Assembly (NCBI GenBank): GCA_028285005.1
Contig: JANQQP010000038.1
Span: 1-59,248, forward strand
Reading direction: 5' to 3'
Length of the DNA: 59,248 bases
From: Dehalococcoidia bacterium
GTDB lineage: Bacteria; Chloroflexota; Dehalococcoidia; Lucifugimonadales; Lucifugimonadaceae
This document shows positions 35,277 to 43,530 of the stretch, piece after piece (position 1 is the first letter of the stretch; the number at the start of each line of letters is the position of its first letter). Both the position numbers and the translations under genes were made by a program. The notes under the pieces are model-generated. The model did no database searches. It was given only the letters and a program-made list of their open reading frames with translations, and was not told the DNA's origin.

Positions 35277-35789
35277 CTATCTAAACTGAGCGTCCCAGCC
35301 CTGAGCGCAAACTTGTTCGTAGACGGATTGCCCCTCAACGAACTGGGCAACTCGTAGGCCAATTTCCTCCAACTCATCACGCGTCAGGAATTCGGAGTGT
35401 GTTCTGAAATGTGTTGGACAGGTGGCGAGTAGACGTATGTCTTCAGTAGTCATCCTGAACCCAGATCCAAGACTGCCTACCACGACCGCATGAAATAGTG
35501 ACAACAAGACGAACGCGCCTAAGGCACCCCACACTGAATAGCGCAGTGTCTTACCAGCATCGAATTGCACGATGATTCTAGGACCGTATCCACGAAGCCG
35601 ACTGCGTCGATACAAGTCGTACAGTTCGAGCACTCCGGCAGCAGCGAGAACACCGAGACCACCCGCCACGGCCGAGGTCGCGACAATCGGCTGTTCTTCG
35701 AGTAGACGCCCTATCAATGAGCCGACGCCGACGCCAGCCAGTAGCGCAACGAACAACGTTCCGATGGGGAACGACCTATTAATGGCCAT
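35277..35789 (-). CDS. Membrane protein of unknown function
   Basis: A 170-residue protein with three hydrophobic segments (about 10-30, 37-56 and 86-108) and a soluble C-terminus of about 60 residues holding two Cys (LLATCPTH, EQVCAQGW). GGAGGAG nine bases upstream supports ATG 35789. No family recognised; coding is relatively AT-rich. Confidence 0.7.
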   Translation of the reverse strand: MAINRSFPIGTLFVALLAGVGVGSLIGRLLEEQPIVATSAVAGGLGVLAAAGVLELYDLYRRSRLRGYGPRIIVQFDAGKTLRYSVWGALGAFVLLSLFHAVVVGSLGSGFRMTTEDIRLLATCPTHFRTHSEFLTRDELEEIGLRVAQFVEGQSVYEQVCAQGWDAQFR

Positions 35790-36024
35790 GCAACTAGTCT
35801 CCTCCTCCGAACCCGGTCCACGTAGCGGCAGGATACATCGCTCCGGATGCTAGGACTATCAGAAAGCCATCGGAACTTAACGCGTCGGCTGACATGTCAA
35901 TCCTTAGACAACTCTGTATGCCAACAGACGCGAACCAAGGAGACCGCGAACATTGCTGGCGAGGCGTTACTCGAGGTCCGACGGACTTTGAAGTGGTCGC
36001 ACAGTGTGCACCACCCCCAGCCCT

Positions 36025-37062
36025 CTATCCGTCCCAGTTGATTACGAACTTGCCGGGAGTGCCTGCCGCGAAGCGGATGTAGGCGTCTGGGGCGTCTTCG
36101 ATTGCAACGGATTCGGTGATAAGGGAGCGTAAGGGCACGTTGCGGTCAGCGGTGGACTGGGCCGCTTCTGCGGGGCCGAACCTTGAGAAGGTCCATGAGC
36201 CTATGAGCGTCAGGTGGCGATGAATGATGTGCGGCGTCGGCTCGTAGGTCACCTCACCGCCCTCGCCAACCAGGCAGGCACGCCCAAAGATGCGCGCCGA
36301 TTCTGCTGCTGCAACCCGTGTCACCGGCAGGCCGGCGGCTTCGAGCGTGGCGTCAGCGCCTTCGCCGTGTGTCAAATCCTTGATCTGCTCTACCGCCGTG
36401 CCGTCAGAGTTGTCGATGGTCTTCCATGCGCCGGCGTCTTTGGCCATCTTCAGCCGCTCCGCATTCACATCGACGGCGACCACTCTCGCGCCCATTGCCT
36501 CGCCGAACATGGTCGCAGCGAGCCCGACGGGGCCCTGGCCGAAGACGGCGAGCACGTCTCTGCCTGAGACGTCGAGCTTTTTAAGTGCGTGGAACGCCGT
36601 GCTGGCGCCGCATGCGAGGTATGCGCCCTCCTCGAACGTGACTTCGTCTGGCATCTTGACGCAGGTCGACTCGTGGGCGGTCATGTAGTCGCCGTGGCCG
36701 CCGTGTCGGGTGCCGCCGTAGTAGCCGCGCTTCTCATCAACCGGGCAGAGCTGCTGCCAGCCGGTCTTGCAGTAGTCGCATCGCAGGCAGCCGTCGTAGT
36801 GATGTTGCATGATGCGGTCACCGACCTCGACCTGTGTGACCCCGGGGCCGAGCGCGACGACTTCGCCGCAGGGTTCATGGCCGGGCCGGACCCAGGTGTT
36901 CTCTTCGATGTCACACTGCTCTCGGTAGCGCTTGAGGTCCGATCCGCAGAGCCCCGAGCCGCGTAGCTTGACCAGCACTTCGTTCGGGCCGGGCTCGAGG
37001 TCAGGGAAATCGGCGACTTCGGATTGGGACTCGCCCAGGAATCGGACGCCTCTGACGGTCAT
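36025..37062 (-). CDS. Zinc-dependent medium-chain alcohol dehydrogenase
   Basis: A 345-residue MDR protein. Catalytic zinc ligands are Cys39 in SGLCGSDLK and His/Glu in RPGHEPCGEV. Structural zinc Cys are in GCLRCDYCKTGWQQLC. The nucleotide site is VFGQGPVGLAATMFGEAMGARVVAVDV, with Asp suggesting NAD preference. It oxidises a secondary alcohol or polyol; sorbitol- and threonine-type enzymes are the closest in layout. GGAG seven bases upstream of ATG 37062. Confidence 0.9.
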   Translation of the reverse strand: MTVRGVRFLGESQSEVADFPDLEPGPNEVLVKLRGSGLCGSDLKRYREQCDIEENTWVRPGHEPCGEVVALGPGVTQVEVGDRIMQHHYDGCLRCDYCKTGWQQLCPVDEKRGYYGGTRHGGHGDYMTAHESTCVKMPDEVTFEEGAYLACGASTAFHALKKLDVSGRDVLAVFGQGPVGLAATMFGEAMGARVVAVDVNAERLKMAKDAGAWKTIDNSDGTAVEQIKDLTHGEGADATLEAAGLPVTRVAAAESARIFGRACLVGEGGEVTYEPTPHIIHRHLTLIGSWTFSRFGPAEAAQSTADRNVPLRSLITESVAIEDAPDAYIRFAAGTPGKFVINWDG

Positions 37063-37204
37063 AAGTGATCTCCATGACTGCGAGCTGTAGTTGGGTCTGA
37101 ACGGCAGCCCAGTTTAGCGCGGAAACTGATCGCGACGTGAAGCACGAGACAACGTAAGATGCGAATCTCGGGAACTTTCGCGCCGCTCAGCCGGACTTCG
37201 TCAG

Positions 37205-37681
37205 ATGCAGGATCACCAGCAACGAAACAGCTTACGCGATTTTGTCTACGCTCCGATTCTAAGCAATCGATATGGATACGCGAACCTGGTTGCCGGTCTA
37301 TGGGCGGCGCTGGTCATTTTCTTGGTTGCTTTGGGGACTGACGTTGTCGATACCGGTGTAGTTGCCGACCCATTAACCGGAGAGGTTTCTCGCCCTGACT
37401 TGACCTACCACTATCTCTCAGGCGCTGCGTTCCTTGTTGGGACCATAGTCGGTGCTATTGCCTACTGGCGAACCATGTACAGGTCGTCACTTTTGGTGTT
37501 GGTTGCGACTATCTGCCTGGGCGCACTGACCATGAATCAGGCAAGTGATCAATTCGATGATGGAGAGACTTTGATCGACTGGTTGGCTTTGCCTGCGGCT
37601 CCACTGCTGGTGTCGGGCTTGCTCACGGCGATTGCGTACTATCGTTGGCGTGCTCGGCTTCGGAAGTTCCGGAAAGCGTAA
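37205..37681 (+). CDS. Four-helix membrane protein of unknown function
   Basis: A 158-residue protein with four membrane helices (about 27-45, 70-88, 94-110, 126-146). The first loop has DVVDTGVVADPLTGEVSRPD. A TAAGAT -10-like box lies at 37155-37160. No family is recognised. AT-richer than neighbours. Confidence 0.65.
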   Translation: MQDHQQRNSLRDFVYAPILSNRYGYANLVAGLWAALVIFLVALGTDVVDTGVVADPLTGEVSRPDLTYHYLSGAAFLVGTIVGAIAYWRTMYRSSLLVLVATICLGALTMNQASDQFDDGETLIDWLALPAAPLLVSGLLTAIAYYRWRARLRKFRKA

Positions 37682-37899
37682 GTGCATTGATCGGGCACCG
37701 AGTTTCAGTCTGAAAAATGGGCGTTTTTCGAGTACCGCTACGTGGATGAGGAGCCAGTCGCCCAAACCTTCTCAATCCTCAGATGTTCCTCGCGGTGGGG
37801 TTCGGAATCCTCACCTCTTCTTTCACGGCTGCGTGAGAGATTCGGGTTCGGCAACTCGCAGGAGTCGCACGAAAGCGGATATCACAGAGGTGGAATGAG

Positions 37900-38253
37900 A
37901 TGACCAGCAAGAACTACCCGGAGATTCAGGCGCACATCGGCGCTTTGTCGCAGCAGCTGGCTGGCGAGATTCCGGAGACGATGGGAGCGTTCAGCCGGTT
38001 GCATGAGGCGAGCGTTGCCGACGGGGCCCTGAGCGCAAAGATGAAGGAGCTGATCGCTCTCGGCATCGGGATTGCGGTGCGCTGTGACGGCTGTATCGCT
38101 TACCACGTCCACGACGCGCTGAAGGCCGGCGCGACGCGGGCTGAGATCAGCGAGACGATCGGTGTCGCGGTGTTGATGGGCGGCGGCCCCTCGATGGTCT
38201 ACGGAGCTGAGGCCTACGAGGCGATGGAGCAGTTCGAGGCCGTGACGGTTTAG
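37900..38253 (+). CDS. Carboxymuconolactone decarboxylase/AhpD-like protein
   Basis: A 117-residue all-helical protein. AVRCDGCIAYHVHDALKAGAT carries the CxxC-x3-H peroxidatic motif of AhpD-type members, so it is more likely a redox protein than a decarboxylase. EISETIGVAVLMGGGPSMVYGAEA closes the fold. It acts as an oligomer that reduces peroxides or a partner. The gap upstream of about 220 bases holds no clear signal. Confidence 0.9.
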   Translation: MTSKNYPEIQAHIGALSQQLAGEIPETMGAFSRLHEASVADGALSAKMKELIALGIGIAVRCDGCIAYHVHDALKAGATRAEISETIGVAVLMGGGPSMVYGAEAYEAMEQFEAVTV

Positions 38254-38482
38254 AAGTCGTATTTGCCTTAGCGCTTCACGCGCCGCGGTTGTTGAATTGC
38301 CACGGCTGTTCGGATTCGGAACAGTCATGGCAGCGCGCTTGTCAGCAAATTGCCCGCGCTGTGTGTCGGGTCTAAACTGTCGCAACTGTTAAGATCGGCG
38401 GAATTCGGCGGCCTGAAGAGACCGACCATCAGCAAGAGCCACCAATCCACCGACAGCAACCAAACTCAAGCGAAGAAAGAAA

Positions 38483-39691
38483 ATGACAACTACTCAGAAG
38501 TTCACCTATGACAGCCTGTTTTCGGAGCGGTCTGAGGACACGCCCGTGCGTAAGGTCGCACACGCCAAGTACGACTTCGCGGTTGCGTACCCGGCGCCGG
38601 AGACGCTGCCGATGTACGGGCTGATCGACGCCCTGAAGGCGAAGGTGGACTCTGACGGCGAACGGGTAGCCAAGGAGATGGCTTACTACCCGCACGTGTT
38701 CGGATCGCCGGAACTGCGGGAGTTCACCTCTGAGAAGCTGAAGGCCGACCGCGACATTGATGTCGATGCCGACGGCATTGTGCTCACGGCGGGATCCGGA
38801 GAGGCGATCGCCCTGCTAATCCAGGCGCTGACGAATCCCGGCGATGTTGTCCTCACCGAGCGCTATGTCTACGGCGGCACGCTTACCCAGCTGCAGAAGT
38901 TCGAGGCCGATGTTGTCGGAGCGCCCATCGATGAGCTCGGCCTGATTCCGGATGCGCTCGAGGAGACGATCAAGCGTCTGACCGCCGAGGGCCGCAAGCC
39001 GAAGTGGCTCTACACCATCTCTGAGAACCAGAACCCGACCGGCTCAACGCTGCCTGAGTCACGGCGTCGGGAGATCCTCGACATCTGCCACCGCCACGGC
39101 CTGCCGATCATGGAGGATGAGTGCTACATCGACCTGCGGTTCGATGGCGAGGCGCAGCCGGCGTTCCGGGCGCTGGATGACAGTGGGATCGTGATGCACG
39201 TCGCTTCGTACTCGAAGCTGATCGCTCCGGGCCTGCGCATGGGTTACTTTGTCGCTTCGCCTGAGCTGACTTCAAGAGCGATGAGCTTCAAGCATGGTTC
39301 TGGCCCGAACCAGTTCGCTGCGTATGCGATCACCGGCTTCCTCAAGGAGGGTTTGCAGCGGCACCGTGACACGTTCAATCCTCTCCTGAAGGAGAAGAGT
39401 GACGCGATGCAGCGTGGCTTTGCTGACCATTTCGCTGACAGCGGTGCGACGCTTTCGAAGCCTGAGGGCGGCTGCTACGCCTGGCTGACGATGCCAGAGG
39501 GCAAGGACATCTCATCGATACGCGATGAGGTGTTTGAGGGCGGCGTCGGCTACCTGGCTGGCCCGAATTTCGCTCCGAACGATGACGGCCAGAACTGCGC
39601 TCGACTCTGCTTTGCGTTCGAGACGGCTGAGAAGAACTACGACGGAATGGCACTGCTCGCCCAGCTGTTCCGCAAGCACGGCGTGATGTAG
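38483..39691 (+). CDS. PLP-dependent aminotransferase (fold type I, LysN/MocR-like catalytic domain)
   Basis: A 402-residue protein. SENQNPTG (180-187), Asp212 in IMEDECYIDL and the Schiff-base Lys245 in ASYSKLIAPGLRMGY are the active-site marks. It has no DNA-binding N-terminus. The pattern fits 2-aminoadipate and valine-pyruvate type aminotransferases. TAAGAT at 38390-38395 is a likely -10. The leader (about 80 bases) has only a weak GAAGAAAGAAA ribosome site. Confidence 0.87.
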   Translation: MTTTQKFTYDSLFSERSEDTPVRKVAHAKYDFAVAYPAPETLPMYGLIDALKAKVDSDGERVAKEMAYYPHVFGSPELREFTSEKLKADRDIDVDADGIVLTAGSGEAIALLIQALTNPGDVVLTERYVYGGTLTQLQKFEADVVGAPIDELGLIPDALEETIKRLTAEGRKPKWLYTISENQNPTGSTLPESRRREILDICHRHGLPIMEDECYIDLRFDGEAQPAFRALDDSGIVMHVASYSKLIAPGLRMGYFVASPELTSRAMSFKHGSGPNQFAAYAITGFLKEGLQRHRDTFNPLLKEKSDAMQRGFADHFADSGATLSKPEGGCYAWLTMPEGKDISSIRDEVFEGGVGYLAGPNFAPNDDGQNCARLCFAFETAEKNYDGMALLAQLFRKHGVM

Positions 39692-39757
39692 GCGGCAGGG
39701 CGGAATTCTCGTTTGGCGGACAGTGGATGCGGTGGCTCGACAGTGCCAGACGCGAAC

Positions 39758-39781
39758 AGGAGGCGCCGTCTAGCGCCTCCT
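39758..39781. terminator. GC-rich hairpin after the aminotransferase gene
   Basis: AGGAGGCGC (39758-39766) pairs with GCGCCTCCT (39773-39781), loop CGTCTA. No U-run follows, so it may be a weak terminator or an mRNA-stabilising stem. It lies 66 bases after the stop, in the space shared with the convergent gene. Confidence 0.6.
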
Positions 39782-39808
39782 GAACTCTCTGTCCCTGTGC
39801 AGCTGCCG

Positions 39809-40066
39809 TTAGCTGGCGTGGAACAGCGCTCTTACCGCCCATCGATCGTGCGATTGTGACCGGATTCCTGGCAGCCGAGTCGTCCTGGCAAGTGCGTTCT
39901 GCATCCTTGACTGTACTCGCGCCGAATTCGCTTCAGCCGGCCGCATACTGTGGACTTCGATGTTGTGGACCGTCATCTGTTCCACCACCCTCTCCACTGA
40001 GCTACTCTGCACGAAACCGCTGCAACTGCGGTTGCCGATCTGCTGGCACGTTAGCTTGATGTCCAT
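39809..40066 (-). CDS. Small DUF1059-like protein
   Basis: An 85-residue protein. IKLTCQQIGNRSCSGFVQSSSVERVVEQMTVHNIEVHSM has the Cys-x-x-Ile-Gly...Cys and the two His of DUF1059, though the match is weak and the tail is extra. GGAG eight bases before ATG 40066 supports it. It follows the secreted-protein gene in the same direction, past a strong hairpin, and may be its distal cistron. Confidence 0.55.
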   Translation of the reverse strand: MDIKLTCQQIGNRSCSGFVQSSSVERVVEQMTVHNIEVHSMRPAEANSARVQSRMQNALARTTRLPGIRSQSHDRWAVRALFHAS

Positions 40067-40093
40067 CTTTGTACTCCAGTTAGAAGGAACTCA

Positions 40094-40126
40094 GATCTGG
40101 CGGCCGGGTCGCCCGGCCGCCAGATC
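40094..40126. terminator. 15-bp perfect hairpin
   Basis: GATCTGGCGGCCGGG (40094-40108) pairs completely with CCCGGCCGCCAGATC (40112-40126) around TCG. It lies ten bases after the stop of the secreted-protein gene, on the minus strand. On that strand only a weakly U-rich CTGAGTTCCTTCT follows. Terminator or mRNA stabiliser between the two minus-strand genes. Confidence 0.7.
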
Positions 40127-40135
40127 GTTATCGAA

Positions 40136-40885
40136 TTAGTCGTCGTTTTCCTCGTCGTTCGATTCGCCTGTGTCGTCCAGAATCCAGGCCGGCATGTGAG
40201 TCGTGAACTGCACGTCTGCACATGCGTAGGGACCTTCCGGACCGGTTCCGCTCGGGTCTGATACGGACGTGCATCCGCCACCGAACGAAGTAACTTGAGA
40301 CTCTTCAAGGCCAGGCTGTTCTGGACCGTGGTCACGAATTACCAGGTGAACTTCGGCTTTCTCTGAGTCAGTGAGACCGGGCCCCCAGATGTGCTGGCCG
40401 TGCCCTGACGGCAATTGGTCTACGTCCAGAGTTGCGCCAAAACTGGCCTGACCGGACTCACCAACGATGTTTCCCGCAGCGAAGAGCACCGAGGAGCTGA
40501 TGTACGGATTACCGCCAAAGAGGAGAAGGTCTCCTTCGCCACAGGCCGAAAGTCCGGGCATCGGGTGCTGGCAGTACTCGGGGTTGTTGAAGACCACCCA
40601 CCACATCGTGTAGGTGTTACCGGGCACGAGTGAGTTGGTGTTGAACGCTGACGTGACTGCGTTCTCGGTCCGGACGAGGCGAGTCGAACCGCCTGTCACC
40701 AGGTCGCCATTCGGAAAGGTGTGAACGGTACCGTCCTTAACGCTGCGTTCCGGTGCTTTTGTCTCCTTCGGGCCGTCGGCGGCTACTGAGTCGCCATTTG
40801 CGATGAATAGCGTGATTGTGACCACGGCGGTGACCATCAACGCTGCGAAACCAAATGCGAGCTTTGCTGTTGCTGTGCGAACCAT
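40136..40885 (-). CDS. Secreted protein of unknown function
   Basis: A 249-residue exported protein. The N-terminus has LAFGFAALMVTAVVTITLFIA and an AxA-like site near residue 36. The mature domain starts with DGTVHTFPNGDLVTGGSTR and holds GNTYTMWWVVFNNPEYCQHP and SACGEGDLLLFGG with a likely disulphide. Two more Cys lie near the end (GGGCTSVSD, YACADVQF). The acidic tail is EESNDEEN-like. AGGAG nine bases upstream supports ATG 40885. It is divergent from the LuxR-type regulator, which probably controls it. Confidence 0.75.
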   Translation of the reverse strand: MVRTATAKLAFGFAALMVTAVVTITLFIANGDSVAADGPKETKAPERSVKDGTVHTFPNGDLVTGGSTRLVRTENAVTSAFNTNSLVPGNTYTMWWVVFNNPEYCQHPMPGLSACGEGDLLLFGGNPYISSSVLFAAGNIVGESGQASFGATLDVDQLPSGHGQHIWGPGLTDSEKAEVHLVIRDHGPEQPGLEESQVTSFGGGCTSVSDPSGTGPEGPYACADVQFTTHMPAWILDDTGESNDEENDD

Positions 40886-40958
40886 CTGTCTGACTCCTGT
40901 CTCCTGACTTGATGCCAGCGCCCTGCTGACAAGAACCAGTCTTTGTGGGACAGATCCT

Positions 40959-41027
40959 TAGCCACATCTCCAGATCTGGTGGTTTTGGTATTGCGAGTTG
41001 GCTATCTGGAGTAGCCATATCTGGCTA
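40959..41027. promoter_or_regulatory. Cluster of TAGCCA/TGGCTA half-sites between divergent genes
   Basis: TAGCCA at 40959-40964, TGGCTA at 40999-41004, TAGCCA at 41012-41017 and TGGCTA at 41022-41027. The last two form TAGCCA-tatc-TGGCTA, and the middle two form an inverted pair. The palindrome CCAGATCTGG lies at 40970-40979. This is a good candidate for the binding region of the LuxR-domain protein encoded next door. Confidence 0.5.
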
Positions 41028-41138
41028 GTCGCAGTTGCGAGGCGGACAACCTTGTGTCCTCGGCACACTGCTCAGGAGTCGCTCCAGATTCGCTAGAATC
41101 CGGGTCCAGCCAATAGCGGACTGCGGAGCAGAAGAGGA

Positions 41139-42278
41139 ATGGAAGACTCGATAGCCACGGACCAGAAGATCGACTTCTGTACAACGCCTGACGGAGTGAA
41201 GATCTGCTACGCGATTTCCGGATCTGGTCCGCCGCTGGTCAAGGCCCCGAACTGGCTGACACATGTCCAGTACGAGTGGCAGAGCCCGGTCTGGAAGCAC
41301 ATGTGGGAGGCGCTCAGCCGCGACTTCACTCTCATTCGTTTCGATCAGCGCGGGTCCGGGCTGTCTGACCGGAATGTGAAAGACCAGAGTTTCGAAGCGT
41401 GGGTCCGAGACCTGGAAACCGTGACAGATGCAATCGGACTGGACAGGTTCAATCTGCTAGGGATCTCTCAGGGCGGTGCCGTCGCAGCCGAATATGCGGT
41501 CAGGCATCCGGAACGCGTGGACAAGATGGTGCTCTATGGAACTTTTGCTCGCGGTTTCCACCATCGGGGCGATGCCGTGTCAACCGTGTTCGATGCACTG
41601 AAAACGCTCGCTGGCGTTGGCTGGGGATCAAGTAACCCGGCTTACAGGCAGGTATTCACGACCACCTTCATTCCGGACGCCACACAAGAGCAACAAGAGT
41701 GGTTCAACGAGTTGGAGCGAATCTCGTCGACGCCAGAGAATGCGGTCAGGTTGTTCGATGTGCTGGGGCAGATGAACGTGGTAGACCGACTGCCCATGCT
41801 AGAAGTGCCCACGCTGGTGGCACACGTTCGTCAAGATAAGGTAGCGCGATTCGAATACGGTGAGGAGATGGCCACTCTGATTCCAGGTGCCCGATTCGTC
41901 CCCCTGGAAGGCAGGAACCACCTGATCCTGGAAAATGAACCGGCGCTGCCACTCTTGATCAATGAGCTCAGGTCATTTCTTGGAGTAAAAGGCGATGACA
42001 TTCCCGTTCCTACGATCTCGCCTTCTCCAGCCGACTTGGCTGCGCCCTATGCAGTTGTCACGCCTCTGACTGACCGCGAGGTGGAAGTTCTGAAACTGGT
42101 GGCCAGCGGGGCCAGCAATCAACAGATCGCCGATGCCCTGTTCATATCGATCAATACCGTGGCAAACCACGTGAAGAACATCCTGTCCAAGACCGGGACC
42201 TCAAACCGAACAGAAGCCACTGCGTACGCAATCGCGCAGGGACTTGCCGGACCAGCCGCAGTTTCTGCCAGCGGTTGA
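41139..42278 (+). CDS. Alpha/beta-hydrolase-LuxR fusion regulator
   Basis: A 379-residue protein. Residues 1-275 are an alpha/beta-hydrolase domain: SGSGPPLVKAPNWLTH, FDQRGSGLSD, nucleophile elbow GISQGG (Ser110), and His in EGRNHLIL. The acid is less clear, in VRQDKV. Residues about 310-370 are a LuxR-type HTH (LTDREVEVLKLVASGASNQQIADALFISINTVANHVKNILSKTG). Such fusions use the hydrolase fold as a ligand sensor or signal-degrading domain. GAAGAGGA touches ATG 41139. TAGAAT at 41094-41099 is a possible -10. Confidence 0.88.
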   Translation: MEDSIATDQKIDFCTTPDGVKICYAISGSGPPLVKAPNWLTHVQYEWQSPVWKHMWEALSRDFTLIRFDQRGSGLSDRNVKDQSFEAWVRDLETVTDAIGLDRFNLLGISQGGAVAAEYAVRHPERVDKMVLYGTFARGFHHRGDAVSTVFDALKTLAGVGWGSSNPAYRQVFTTTFIPDATQEQQEWFNELERISSTPENAVRLFDVLGQMNVVDRLPMLEVPTLVAHVRQDKVARFEYGEEMATLIPGARFVPLEGRNHLILENEPALPLLINELRSFLGVKGDDIPVPTISPSPADLAAPYAVVTPLTDREVEVLKLVASGASNQQIADALFISINTVANHVKNILSKTGTSNRTEATAYAIAQGLAGPAAVSASG

Positions 42279-42294
42279 ACTCGCGACCGATACC

Positions 42295-43047
42295 ATGTGT
42301 CCCGACTGTACTCTAGTGAACGTTTACGACCAACACGAGTTTGATGTCCGGTGCGAGTGGGGTGCGCAGGGACTGGCTGGGCTGGCGGCCAGCGACGTGG
42401 TGGTGATTGTTGATGTGCTGTCCTTCACCACTAGCGTCGAGATTGCCGTGAGCCGTGGTGTGACGGTGCTGCCCTACCCGCCCGGCGCTGATGGCGTCGA
42501 GGAATATGCGGCCGAGCGTGACGCGCAGGTGGCGGCACGACGCTCCGCTGAGCCGGGCGCTCTGACTCTCTCGCCGGCATCGCTGGTCGGCGCGCCGGCC
42601 GGCACCCGCCTCGTTCTTCCATCGCCGAACGGATCGGCGCTTTCGTTCCAGGCCGCCGAATCTGGAGCGAAAGTGGCCGCTGGCTGCTTGCGAAATGCGT
42701 CGGCGGTGGCGAAGTGGGCTTCGGCGCATGACGGCTCGGTCGCGGTGATTCCCGCTGGCGAGAGATGGGAGGACCGGTCGTTGCGGCCTGCGTACGAGGA
42801 CTTCATCGGCGCAGGAGCGATCATCAGCGGTCTTGGCGGTCGAAGATCGCCCGAGGCCGAAGCGGCTGTGGCAGCGTTCGAAGCTGCAAAGCCGAATTTG
42901 CCGGCGAAGCTCCGCTCCTGTTCGTCCGGACTTGAGCTAATCGAGCGCGGCTTTGAGCAGGATGTGGAGCTGGCGGGCGGACTCGACACCAGTGAGACTG
43001 TGCCGGTTCTTGATGGAGATGCGTACACTGCTGTTGTGACGACGTAG
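42295..43047 (+). CDS. comB: 2-phosphosulfolactate phosphatase (ComB family)
   Basis: A 250-residue protein. ASDVVVIVDVLSFTTSVEIAVSRGVTVLPYP, LPSPNGSALSFQA, AGCLRNASAVAKWA and IPAGERWEDRSLRPAYEDFIGAGAII are the ComB signatures. ComB removes phosphate from 2-phosphosulfolactate in coenzyme M synthesis. In bacteria without coenzyme M its role is unsettled. The start is uncertain: ATG 42295 lies just past the regulator stop and no ribosome site is clear. A small membrane protein follows after 14 bases. Confidence 0.85.
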   Translation: MCPDCTLVNVYDQHEFDVRCEWGAQGLAGLAASDVVVIVDVLSFTTSVEIAVSRGVTVLPYPPGADGVEEYAAERDAQVAARRSAEPGALTLSPASLVGAPAGTRLVLPSPNGSALSFQAAESGAKVAAGCLRNASAVAKWASAHDGSVAVIPAGERWEDRSLRPAYEDFIGAGAIISGLGGRRSPEAEAAVAAFEAAKPNLPAKLRSCSSGLELIERGFEQDVELAGGLDTSETVPVLDGDAYTAVVTT

Positions 43048-43061
43048 AAGGGAGCGCGCCG

Positions 43062-43298
43062 ATGAAGGACGGGCAGGACCCTCGCAGCGTTGGCGATATG
43101 AACCGGGATGGTGTGACCGGCCATTCGATTGGCACCACGTCTCGTGCCGACTGGATCACCGAGAACATGGGCAAGACGGTGATCATCATCATCGCCGTCA
43201 TCATCATCTTTTCGATATCCCTGGCGATCACGACCTCCGGCAGCGATGACGACTCGGACTCGCAAGCGTCTCAACAGCAACAGGCTGGAGAGCGGTAG
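43062..43298 (+). CDS. Small membrane protein
   Basis: A 78-residue protein. A polar N-terminus, one very Ile-rich helix (TVIIIIAVIIIFSISLAI, about 39-56), then an acidic/Gln tail (SGSDDDSDSQASQQQQAG). GGGAG before ATG 43062 is a clear ribosome site. Cotranscribed with comB. No family known. Confidence 0.7.
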   Translation: MKDGQDPRSVGDMNRDGVTGHSIGTTSRADWITENMGKTVIIIIAVIIIFSISLAITTSGSDDDSDSQASQQQQAGER

Positions 43299-43530
43299 GG
43301 CCTCCCACGTATCTCGCCCCCAGAGTCATGCCATACAATTGTGGTGTCTGAGACAGCGCCCACAGTTACAGTGAAAGCGCAATGCTGCTCCTTGAGTAGG
43401 TGACATACGGCGGTCTTCAAGCGGGCCGTCGACAGCGCAGGTGCCGAGACAGTTCTTCGTCCGGCTGCCTGCGCAGTTTCCCTTGGTCTGATTTCAGTCA
43501 CCCACCTTGCTCACCCGGACATAAGCCAGC

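Noticed and set aside
35234..35284. 16-codon frame with GGAG upstream
   Set aside because: No downstream gene on that strand would be controlled by it, and it runs into the end of an antisense gene; probably chance.
38306..38324. Hairpin CTGTTC/GAACAG upstream of the aminotransferase as riboswitch or terminator
   Set aside because: It lies before the likely -10 box at 38390, has a short stem and no U-run, and matches no riboswitch pattern I know.
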